Assembly: GCA_036871055.1 (NCBI GenBank)
Contig: CP141893.1
Location: 1,550,001-1,614,000, forward strand
Source: Bisbaumannia sp015645095
GTDB lineage: Bacteria > Pseudomonadota > Gammaproteobacteria > Pseudomonadales > Halomonadaceae
Direction: 5' to 3'
Length of the DNA stretch: 64,000 nucleotides
A model generated the notes under the pieces. It ran no database searches and was not told the origin of the DNA. It was given only the letters and a program-made list of their open reading frames with translations. Of this stretch, positions 14,522 through 22,136 are shown piece by piece. A program made the translations under genes and the position numbers. Position 1 is the first letter of the stretch; every line of letters starts with the position of its first letter.

Positions 14522-16231
14522 ATGACCCAGTATCAGCCCATCGATCGCGATCCGCGCCACGACCCGTCCCGCCGGAACGCCGGCCGCCAGATCGGCGCCC
14601 CCACCGGCACCGAGCTCAGCTGCAAGAGCTGGCTCACCGAGGCACCGCTGCGCATGCTGATGAACAACCTCCACCCGGACGTGGCCGAGCGCCCCGAGGA
14701 CCTGGTGGTCTATGGCGGCATCGGCCGTGCCGCCCGTGACTGGCAGTGCTACGACACCATCGTCGAGACCCTCCGCCGCCTGGAAGACACCCAGACCCTG
14801 CTGGTGCAGTCCGGCAAGCCGGTGGGGGTCTTCGAGACCCACAAGGACGCCCCCCGGGTGCTGATCGCCAACTCCAACCTGGTGCCGGCCTGGGCCAACT
14901 GGGAGCATTTCAACGAGCTGGATAAGAAAGGCCTGATGATGTACGGCCAGATGACCGCCGGCTCCTGGATCTACATCGGCTCCCAGGGCATCGTCCAGGG
15001 CACCTACGAGACCTTCGTCGAGGCCGGACGCCAGCACTACGACGGCAACCTCACCGGTCGCTGGATCCTCACCGCCGGCCTCGGCGGCATGGGCGGCGCC
15101 CAGCCCCTGGCGGCGACCCTGGCCGGCGCCTGCTCGCTGAACATCGAGTGCCAGCAGTCGAGCCTCGATTTCCGCCTGCGTACCCGCTACCTGGACGAGC
15201 AGGCCGAGGACCTCGACGACGCCCTGGCACGCATCGAACGCTACACCGCCGAGGGCAAGGCGATCTCCATCGGCCTGTGTGCCAACGCCGCCGATGTGCT
15301 GCCGGAGCTGGTCAAGCGTGGCGTGCGCCCCGACATGGTCACCGACCAGACCAGCGCCCACGACCCCCTGCACGGCTACCTGCCCCAGGGCTGGACCTGG
15401 GAGGAGTACGTGGCCCGGGGCAAGACCCAGCCGGAAGCCACCGTCAAGGCCGCCAAGCAGTCCATGGCGGTGCATGTGCAGGCCATGCTCGACTTCCAGA
15501 AGCTGGGCGTGCCGACCTTCGACTACGGCAACAACATCCGCCAGATGGCCCTGGAAGAGGGGGTGGCCAACGCCTTCGACTTCCCCGGTTTCGTGCCGGC
15601 CTATATCCGCCCGCTGTTCTGCCAGGGCATCGGTCCCTTCCGCTGGGCGGCGCTCTCCGGCGACCCGGAGGACATCTACAAGACCGACCAGAAGGTCAAG
15701 GAGCTGCTCCCCGACGACGAGCACCTGCACCGCTGGCTGGATATGGCCCGGGAGCGGATCAGCTTCCAGGGGCTGCCGGCGCGCATCTGCTGGGTGGGCC
15801 TCAAGGATCGCGCCCGCCTCGGCCAGGCCTTCAACGAGATGGTCAAGAACGGCGAGCTCAAGGCGCCCATCGTCATCGGCCGCGACCACCTGGACTCCGG
15901 CTCGGTGGCCAGCCCCAACCGCGAGACCGAGGCGATGATGGACGGCTCCGACACCGTCTCCGACTGGCCGCTGCTCAACGCCCTGCTCAACACCGCCGGC
16001 GGCGCCACCTGGGTCTCGCTGCACCATGGCGGCGGGGTGGGCATGGGCTACTCCCAGCACGCCGGGGTGGTGATCGTCGCCGACGGCAGCGACGACGCCC
16101 ACGCCCGCCTGGGCCGGGTGCTGCGCAACGACCCGGGCACCGGGGTGATGCGTCATGCCGATGCCGGCTACGAGATCGCCAAGCAGTGCGCCCGGGACAA
16201 CGGCCTCGACCTGCCGATGCTGGGCAAGTGA
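14522..16231 (+). CDS. hutU: Urocanate hydratase (copy A)
   Basis: This NAD-dependent enzyme of 569 residues hydrates urocanate to imidazolonepropionate. Family segments include ELSCKSWLTEAPLRMLMNNL, the NAD-binding GLGGMGGAQPLA, and TWVSLHHGGGVGMGYSQHAG. It is almost identical to the second hutU in the window. The proteins differ only by two five-residue insertions near this N-terminus (YQPID and RNAGR) and one residue near the C-terminus. It is the first gene of an operon with a CoA-transferase, acyl-CoA dehydrogenase and electron-transfer flavoprotein genes, not with hutH, hutI or hutG. It lies behind a HutC-type operator. Confidence 0.96.
   Translation: MTQYQPIDRDPRHDPSRRNAGRQIGAPTGTELSCKSWLTEAPLRMLMNNLHPDVAERPEDLVVYGGIGRAARDWQCYDTIVETLRRLEDTQTLLVQSGKPVGVFETHKDAPRVLIANSNLVPAWANWEHFNELDKKGLMMYGQMTAGSWIYIGSQGIVQGTYETFVEAGRQHYDGNLTGRWILTAGLGGMGGAQPLAATLAGACSLNIECQQSSLDFRLRTRYLDEQAEDLDDALARIERYTAEGKAISIGLCANAADVLPELVKRGVRPDMVTDQTSAHDPLHGYLPQGWTWEEYVARGKTQPEATVKAAKQSMAVHVQAMLDFQKLGVPTFDYGNNIRQMALEEGVANAFDFPGFVPAYIRPLFCQGIGPFRWAALSGDPEDIYKTDQKVKELLPDDEHLHRWLDMARERISFQGLPARICWVGLKDRARLGQAFNEMVKNGELKAPIVIGRDHLDSGSVASPNRETEAMMDGSDTVSDWPLLNALLNTAGGATWVSLHHGGGVGMGYSQHAGVVIVADGSDDAHARLGRVLRNDPGTGVMRHADAGYEIAKQCARDNGLDLPMLGK
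14522..16231 (+). repeat. Arm 1 of a 1.7-kb near-identical inverted repeat (hutU)
   Basis: The whole hutU coding sequence matches the minus-strand hutU at 37154-38833, with about a dozen substitutions by eye and two 15-base insertions near the start. Similarity stops at the ends of the coding sequence. The arms are separated by about 20.9 kb. Confidence 0.93.
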
Positions 16232-16288
16232 CGCCCATTTTTCACGCCACGGGCGCCGCTATCGGCGCCCCCCATCGGGAGAAAGACC

Positions 16289-17422
16289 ATGCAACCCCTC
16301 AAAGGTGTGACCGTAATCGACCTGTCGCGCTTCCTGGCCGGTCCCTACTGCACCGCCATGCTGGCCGACCTGGGCGCCGAGGTGATCAAGATCGAAACGC
16401 CCCAGGGCGATGACAGCCGCCAGGTCGGGCCCTTTATCGATGGCGAGAGCGTCTACTTCTCGCTGCTCAACCGTGGCAAGTACAGCCTGACCCTGGATCT
16501 CAAGAGCGACGAAGGCAAGGAGCGCTTCCGCACCCTCTGCGCGAGTGCCGATGTGCTGGTGGAGAATTTCCGCCCTGGCGTGGCGGCACGGCTGGGGATC
16601 GACGAGGCGAGTCTGAAGGCGATCAACCCCGGCCTTATCTACTGCTCGATTTCCGGCTTCGGCCAACAGGGACCGCTGAGCGCCAAGCCGGCCTACGACA
16701 TCATTGCCCAGGCGCTCTCCGGGATCATGTCGGTCACCGGCGAGGAGGGCGGGGCACCGACCCGGGTCGGTGAGTCCCTGGGGGACATCTGTGCCGGCCT
16801 CTTCGCCAGCTGGTCGATCTGCGCGGCGCTGTTCGGCCGCGAGCGCGACCCGGAGCGTCAAGGGAGCAGCCTGGATGTATCGATGCTCGACTGCCTCTTC
16901 TCCATGCAGGTCACCAACCTCTCCCAGTTTCTGGCCAGTGGCGCGGCCCCGGGCCCGGTGGGCAATCGCCATCCGTTATCGGCGCCCTTCGATAGCTTCC
17001 GGGCCCAGGATGGGCAGGTGATCATCGCCGTGGCCAACAATGCCCTCTTCTCCAGGCTGGCGGGCTGCATGGGCGAGCCCGGGCTGGCGGAAGACGAGGC
17101 CTTTTGCAGCGACGAGCGGCGCAACGCCAACCAGGCGGCCCTCAAGGCGCGTATCGAGGCCTGGGCCGGGCAGTACAGCGTCGAGGAGGTCTGTGCGCGC
17201 CTCGATGCGGCCGGCGTGCCCGCCTCGCCGATCTGGGATATCGCGCAGGCCGCGGCCTCTCCCCATGCCGCCGAACGGCAACTGCTGCCGCGCATCGGCG
17301 ACCGGACGGGCTCGCCCCAGCCGGTGTTCTTCAACGGCCACAAGGCGTACAGCCAGCGTCCCGCCCCCGCCCTGGGCCAGCACAATGCACTGTTCGATGA
17401 GGTGACCTGCCATGAACTTTGA
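16289..17422 (+). CDS. Class III CoA-transferase (CaiB/BaiF family)
   Basis: This 377-residue protein begins MQPLKGVTVIDLSRFLAGPYC and contains VENFRPGVAARLGID and GPLSAKPAYDIIAQALSG, all typical of family III CoA-transferases. The catalytic aspartate is Asp166 in GESLGDICAG, at the position of Asp169 in CaiB and formyl-CoA transferase. These enzymes move CoA between carboxylic acids. The gene is 57 bases after hutU, and its end overlaps the acyl-CoA dehydrogenase start by 11 bases. The context suggests transfer of CoA from urocanyl-CoA to imidazolepropionate. The substrate is inferred, not shown. Confidence 0.9.
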   Translation: MQPLKGVTVIDLSRFLAGPYCTAMLADLGAEVIKIETPQGDDSRQVGPFIDGESVYFSLLNRGKYSLTLDLKSDEGKERFRTLCASADVLVENFRPGVAARLGIDEASLKAINPGLIYCSISGFGQQGPLSAKPAYDIIAQALSGIMSVTGEEGGAPTRVGESLGDICAGLFASWSICAALFGRERDPERQGSSLDVSMLDCLFSMQVTNLSQFLASGAAPGPVGNRHPLSAPFDSFRAQDGQVIIAVANNALFSRLAGCMGEPGLAEDEAFCSDERRNANQAALKARIEAWAGQYSVEEVCARLDAAGVPASPIWDIAQAAASPHAAERQLLPRIGDRTGSPQPVFFNGHKAYSQRPAPALGQHNALFDEVTCHEL

Positions 17423-18545
17423 TCTGACCGCCGATGCCATTGCCTTCCAGGATGCCGCCCATCGCGTATCCGCCGAGGTGCTCAAGGCCAACGCCAAGCG
17501 CTACGACGAGACCGGCGACTTCTGTCGCGAGAGCCTCGATGCCCTGGGGGAGCTGGGTTTCTGGGGCATGAACCTGCCCGACGCCTATGGCGGCTTCGAC
17601 CCGGGCAGCATCGCCATGTCCCTGGCGGTGGAGGAGGTGGCCTATCACTGTGCCGCCACCTGCTCCTCGCTGACCGCTCACTTCCTGGCCACCGATTCGG
17701 TGCTGCTGGGGGGTACCGAACAGCAGAAGCAGGAGCTGTTGCCACTGTGTGCCAGCGGGGAGAAGCTCGGCGCCTTCGCCCTGACCGAGCCCGGCGCCGG
17801 CTCCAACCCGGCCGAGATGCGCACCAAGGCGGTGCGGCGTGAGGGGGGCTGGCATCTCACCGGCACCAAGCACTACATCACCAACGGCGCCTACGCCGAT
17901 TTCCTGGTGGTCTATGCCAAGACCGACGAGAGTCAGGGCCACAAGGGCATCTCGGCCTTCCTGGTGGATCGCCATACCCCGGGTATCCAGTTCTCGAGTC
18001 CCGAGAAGACCCTGGGGCTGCGTGGCAGCCATATCTATGAGATCAGCTTCGACTGCCAGCTTTCCGAAGCCGCGCTGCTGGGCGATGAGGGGCAGGGTTT
18101 CGCCACCGCCATGGCGGTACTGGATCGCGGGCGCGTCGAGGTGGCGGCCATGAGCGTGGGTATCGCCCGTGCCGCCTATGACGACTCCCTGGCCTGGGCC
18201 CAAGAGCGGGTGGTGGCCGGCAAGCCGCTGTGCCGGCACCAGGGCATTCAGTGGATGCTGGCCGAGATGCACACCCAGCTGGAGGCGGCCAAGCTGGTCA
18301 CCTACCAGGCGGCGGCGGCCCGGGACTCCGGCGGACGCTTCAGCCTGGAGTCGGCGGTGGCCAAGCTGTTCGCCTCCGAGGCGGCGGCCAAGATCACCGA
18401 TAGCGCGGTGCAGGTGCATGGCGGCTACGGCTATATCTGTGACCTACCCATCGAGCGTTACTACCGGGATGCACGCATCACGCGCATCTTCGAGGGCACC
18501 TCGGAGATCCAGAAGATTATTATCGGCCGAGCCATCACCGCCTGA
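17412..18545 (+). CDS. Acyl-CoA dehydrogenase
   Basis: This 377-residue flavoenzyme has the family signatures FALTEPGAGSNPAEMRTK (FAD and substrate binding) and QVHGGYGYICDLPIERYYRD. The catalytic base is Glu361 in RIFEGTSEIQ, the position used by short- and medium-chain acyl-CoA dehydrogenases. It would introduce an alpha-beta double bond into a CoA ester and pass electrons to ETF, whose subunits are encoded directly downstream. Next to urocanate hydratase, the attractive substrate is imidazolepropionyl-CoA, giving urocanyl-CoA. That assignment is an inference; a branched or short acyl-CoA remains possible. Confidence 0.93.
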   Translation: MNFDLTADAIAFQDAAHRVSAEVLKANAKRYDETGDFCRESLDALGELGFWGMNLPDAYGGFDPGSIAMSLAVEEVAYHCAATCSSLTAHFLATDSVLLGGTEQQKQELLPLCASGEKLGAFALTEPGAGSNPAEMRTKAVRREGGWHLTGTKHYITNGAYADFLVVYAKTDESQGHKGISAFLVDRHTPGIQFSSPEKTLGLRGSHIYEISFDCQLSEAALLGDEGQGFATAMAVLDRGRVEVAAMSVGIARAAYDDSLAWAQERVVAGKPLCRHQGIQWMLAEMHTQLEAAKLVTYQAAAARDSGGRFSLESAVAKLFASEAAAKITDSAVQVHGGYGYICDLPIERYYRDARITRIFEGTSEIQKIIIGRAITA

Positions 18546-18570
18546 GCCCGATTGCCACAGGAGTCGAACG

Positions 18571-19320
18571 ATGAAGATCCTCGTCGCGGTCAAACGTGTC
18601 ATCGATTACAACGTCAAGATCCGCGTCAAGGCGGATCACTCCGACGTCGACCTCACCAACGTCAAGATGGCCATGAACCCCTTCTGCGAGATCGCCGTGG
18701 AAGAGGCGGTGCGCCTGAAGGAGCGCGGCATCGCCACCGAGGTGGTGGCCGTGACCATCGGCCCCAAGGCGGCCCAGGAGCAGCTGCGTACCGCCCTGGC
18801 CCTGGGCGCCGATCGCGCCATTCATGTGGAAACCGAGGCCCCCGTCGAGTCTCTGGCCGCCGCCAAGGTGCTGGCCAAGGTGGTCGAGGCCGAGCAGCCG
18901 GGACTCATGATCCTCGGCAAGCAGGCCATCGACAGCGACAACAACCAGGTGGGCCAGATGCTGGCGGCGCTCGCCGGCCTGCCCCAGGCCACCTTCGCCT
19001 CCGAGGTGATCATCGAGAACGGCAAGGCCCAGGTGACCCGCGAGGTCGATGGCGGCCTGCAGACCGTCGAACTGTCGCTTCCGGCCATCGTCACCACCGA
19101 CCTGCGCCTGAATGAGCCCCGCTACGCCAAGCTGCCGGACATCATGAAGGCCAAGAAGAAGCCGCTCATCGTCACGACTCCGGCGGAGCTGGGGGTGGAG
19201 ATCACGAGTGGCGTGACGCTGCTCAAGGTCGAGCCGCCGGCCGAGCGCCAGGCCGGTATCAAGGTGAGCTCCGTGGACGAACTGGTCGATAAACTCAAGA
19301 ACGAAGCCAAAGTTCTTTGA
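18571..19320 (+). CDS. etfB: Electron transfer flavoprotein beta subunit
   Basis: Residues 1-249 match the ETF beta/FixA family: MKILVAVKRVIDYNVKIRVK at the N-terminus, VAVTIGPKAAQEQLRTALALGADRAIHV, and ILGKQAIDSDNNQVGQMLA with the AMP site. It accepts electrons from acyl-CoA dehydrogenases as a heterodimer with EtfA. The ATG at 18571 has CAGGAG at 18558-18563 and lies 25 bases after the dehydrogenase stop, within the same operon. Confidence 0.95.
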   Translation: MKILVAVKRVIDYNVKIRVKADHSDVDLTNVKMAMNPFCEIAVEEAVRLKERGIATEVVAVTIGPKAAQEQLRTALALGADRAIHVETEAPVESLAAAKVLAKVVEAEQPGLMILGKQAIDSDNNQVGQMLAALAGLPQATFASEVIIENGKAQVTREVDGGLQTVELSLPAIVTTDLRLNEPRYAKLPDIMKAKKKPLIVTTPAELGVEITSGVTLLKVEPPAERQAGIKVSSVDELVDKLKNEAKVL

Positions 19321-19348
19321 AAACAGTGCTTTGAAAGGAGCCGATCCC

Positions 19349-20302
19349 ATGAGCATTCTGATCCTGGCCGACCATCAGGATGGCCAACTGAGCAGCGCCA
19401 CCGCCCAGGTGGTCGCCGCCGCCCAGCAGGTGCAAGCCAGCACCGGTGGCGAGATCCACGTCCTGGTGGCCGGTGAAGGTGTCGCCGCCGTGGCCGAGGC
19501 CGCCGCCAGGCTCGATGGTGTGGCCAAGGTGCGCGTCGCCGATCACGCCGTCTATGCCCACCAGTTGGCCGAGCCCCTGGGCGCGCTGATCCATAAGCTC
19601 GCATCCGACTACACCCATGTGCTGGCGGCCGCCTCCACCACCGGCAAGAACGTGCTGCCCCGGGTCGCCGCCCTCAAGGATGTCAGCCAGCTCTCCGAGA
19701 TTATCAGTGTGGAGAGCGCCGACACCTTCAAGCGTCCCATCTATGCCGGTAACGCCATCGCCACCGTGAAGAGCGACGACGCCCTTAAGGTGATCACCGT
19801 GCGTGGTACCGCCTTCGACGCGGCCGCCGTCTCTTCACAAGGTCAGGGCAGCGCCTCCATCGAGGCGGTGGACTTCGTCGCCGACAACGCCCAGTCCATC
19901 TTTATCAAGGAAGAGCTGGCCCAGTCCGACCGCCCCGAGCTGGGCGCTGCCAAGGTGGTCGTCTCCGGGGGCCGCGGCATGGGCAACGGCGAGAACTTCA
20001 GGCTGCTCGACGGCATCGCCGACAAGCTGGGCGCGGCCATCGGCGCGTCGCGCGCCGCGGTGGACGCCGGCTTCGTGCCCAACGACATGCAGGTGGGTCA
20101 GACCGGCAAGATCGTCGCCCCGGACCTCTACATCGCCGTGGGCATCAGTGGCGCCATCCAGCACCTGGCGGGGATGAAGGACTCCAAGGTGATCGTCGCC
20201 ATCAACAAGGACGAGGAGGCGCCGATCTTCCAGATCGCGGATTACGGATTAGTCGCCGATCTCTTCCAGGCTCTGCCGGAACTCGAGCAGCGGCTCGGCT
20301 GA
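19349..20302 (+). CDS. etfA: Electron transfer flavoprotein alpha subunit
   Basis: This 317-residue protein contains the FAD-binding C-terminal domain signature VSGGRGMGNGENFRLLDGIADKLGAAIGASRAAVDAG (conserved core GRGMG and ASRAAVDAG) and LYIAVGISGAIQHLAGMKDS. The N-terminal half is the ETF adenine-nucleotide-like domain. The ATG at 19349 has AAGGAG eight bases before it. It pairs with EtfB, encoded 28 bases upstream, and delivers electrons to the quinone oxidoreductase encoded next. Confidence 0.95.
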   Translation: MSILILADHQDGQLSSATAQVVAAAQQVQASTGGEIHVLVAGEGVAAVAEAAARLDGVAKVRVADHAVYAHQLAEPLGALIHKLASDYTHVLAAASTTGKNVLPRVAALKDVSQLSEIISVESADTFKRPIYAGNAIATVKSDDALKVITVRGTAFDAAAVSSQGQGSASIEAVDFVADNAQSIFIKEELAQSDRPELGAAKVVVSGGRGMGNGENFRLLDGIADKLGAAIGASRAAVDAGFVPNDMQVGQTGKIVAPDLYIAVGISGAIQHLAGMKDSKVIVAINKDEEAPIFQIADYGLVADLFQALPELEQRLG

Positions 20303-20325
20303 CCCTAAGCGAGGGAGAAGACCCA

Positions 20326-22023
20326 GTGGAACAGGTAGCACGCGATTCGATGGCATTCGATGTGGTGATCGTCGGCGCCGGCCCCTCGGGCCTGTCGGCG
20401 GCCTGCCGGCTGATGCAGCAGGCCAATGACGCCGGTCAGGAACTGACGGTCTGCGTGGTGGAGAAGGGCTCGGAGGTGGGCGCCCATATCCTCTCCGGGG
20501 CGGTCTTCGAGCCTCGCGCCCTGGCCGAGCTCTTCCCCGACTGGGAGGAGCGCGGCGCGCCCCTGACCACCCCGGCCACCCGTGACGAGGTCTACCTGCT
20601 CAAGGATGCCGAGAAGGCATTGAGGCTGCCCAATGCCCTGGTGCCCAAGTCGATGCATAACACCGGCGGCGACCTGACGAGTGGCGACTCCCGGCGCTAT
20701 GTGATCAGCGCCGGCAACCTCTGCCGCTGGCTGGCCGAGCAGGCCGAGGGGCTGGGTGTGGAGATCTTCCCCGGCTTCGCCGCCCAGGAGGCGATCGTCG
20801 AGGACGGCGTGGTCAAGGGCATCCTGATCGGCGACATGGGCGTCGGCGCCGATGGCCAGCCCAAGGACGGCCATATGCCGGGCATGGAGCTGCGCGCCAA
20901 GTACACCCTCTTCGCCGAGGGCGCCCGGGGCCATATCGGCAAGCGCCTGATCCAGGAATATGACCTGGCGGCCGGTCGCGATCCCCAGCACTACGGCATC
21001 GGCTTGAAGGAGCTGTGGGACGTGCCCGCCGAACAGCACGAGCCCGGCCTGGTGCTGCACGGCTCCGGCTGGCCCCTGGACAAGTCCACCCATGGCGGTT
21101 GGTTCCTCTATCACGCCGAGAACCACCAGGTGGTGGTCGGCCTGATCATGGACCTCTCCTACCAGAATCCCTGGCTCTCGCCCTTCGACGAGTTCCAGCG
21201 CATGAAGCACCACCCGGTGCTGGCCAAGCACCTCTCCGGCGGCAAGCGGGTCGCCTACGGTGCCCGGGCCATCACCAAGGGCGGCCTCAACTGCCTGCCG
21301 AAGATGACCTTCCCCGGGGGCCTCTTGATCGGTTGCGACGCCGGCACCCTCAACTTCGCCAAGATCAAGGGGTTGCACACCGCCATGAAGTCGGGCCTGG
21401 TGGCCGCCGAGGCGGTCTTCGAGGCCATCAACAATCGTGACGCACGAGCCAAGGGCGACGAGGGCGGCCAGGAGCTCACCGCCTTCACCGAGAAATGGGA
21501 AGCCAGCTGGGCCTACGCCGAGCTCAAGGAATCCGCCAGCTTCGGTCCGGCGATCCACAAGTACGGTACCGTCGGCGGCGGCGCCTACAACGTCGTCAAC
21601 CAGCTGCTCGGCGGCAAGCTGCCCAATGTCCACGACACCAGCGCGGACCACGCCCAGCTCAAGCCGGCCGGCGAGTTCGAGAAGATCGACTACCCCAAGC
21701 CGGACGGCAAGCTCTCCTTCGACAAGCTCTCCTCGGTGTTCCTGTCGAACACCAACCACGAGGAGGATCAGCCCTGTCACCTGCGGCTGACCGATGCGGA
21801 GCTGCCGATCCGCGACAACCTGCCCGAATACGCGGAGCCCGCCCAGCGCTACTGCCCGGCGGGGGTCTATGAAGTGGTCGAGGACGACGCCGGCCAGCCG
21901 CAGTTCCAGATCAACTTCCAGAACTGCGTGCACTGCAAGACCTGCGATATCAAGGAACCGGCCCAGAACATCACCTGGGTGGCGCCGGAAGGCGGCGGCG
22001 GGCCCAACTACCCGAACATGTAA
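20326..22023 (+). CDS. Electron transfer flavoprotein-ubiquinone oxidoreductase
   Basis: This 565-residue membrane-associated flavoprotein has the FAD motif DVVIVGAGPSGLSAACRL near the N-terminus and a C-terminal 4Fe-4S domain. Its four cysteines lie in RYCPAGVYE and NCVHCKTCDIKEP. It oxidises reduced ETF and reduces ubiquinone, completing a dedicated electron path from the acyl-CoA dehydrogenase to the respiratory chain. The GTG start has GGGAG upstream; an ATG eight codons later is an alternative. It is the last gene of the hutU operon; the following 113 bases contain no convincing terminator. Confidence 0.95.
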   Translation: MEQVARDSMAFDVVIVGAGPSGLSAACRLMQQANDAGQELTVCVVEKGSEVGAHILSGAVFEPRALAELFPDWEERGAPLTTPATRDEVYLLKDAEKALRLPNALVPKSMHNTGGDLTSGDSRRYVISAGNLCRWLAEQAEGLGVEIFPGFAAQEAIVEDGVVKGILIGDMGVGADGQPKDGHMPGMELRAKYTLFAEGARGHIGKRLIQEYDLAAGRDPQHYGIGLKELWDVPAEQHEPGLVLHGSGWPLDKSTHGGWFLYHAENHQVVVGLIMDLSYQNPWLSPFDEFQRMKHHPVLAKHLSGGKRVAYGARAITKGGLNCLPKMTFPGGLLIGCDAGTLNFAKIKGLHTAMKSGLVAAEAVFEAINNRDARAKGDEGGQELTAFTEKWEASWAYAELKESASFGPAIHKYGTVGGGAYNVVNQLLGGKLPNVHDTSADHAQLKPAGEFEKIDYPKPDGKLSFDKLSSVFLSNTNHEEDQPCHLRLTDAELPIRDNLPEYAEPAQRYCPAGVYEVVEDDAGQPQFQINFQNCVHCKTCDIKEPAQNITWVAPEGGGGPNYPNM

Positions 22024-22136
22024 GGCCATTGTCTTTACGAGCGTTGAAGCGCCCGGGCGTCCGTTTATGCCAGTATGGCTAGATACATAGATAGATAACC
22101 TTGCCAGGGACTCGGCGCGACGCGGGGGAAAGGCGC

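Noticed and set aside
14501..16156. Open frame of about 550 codons on the strand opposite hutU copy A (and a longer one of about 750 codons, 36608-38878, opposite copy B)
   Set aside because: Long antisense frames are expected in GC-rich genes. The composition is biased to Gly, His, Gln and Ala with no recognisable domain, and conservation between the two copies simply follows the hutU duplication.
22080..22100. Short GATA-like repeats (ATAGATAGATA) before the PAS-GGDEF gene
   Set aside because: Too short and imperfect to be more than chance; no relation to a known element was seen.
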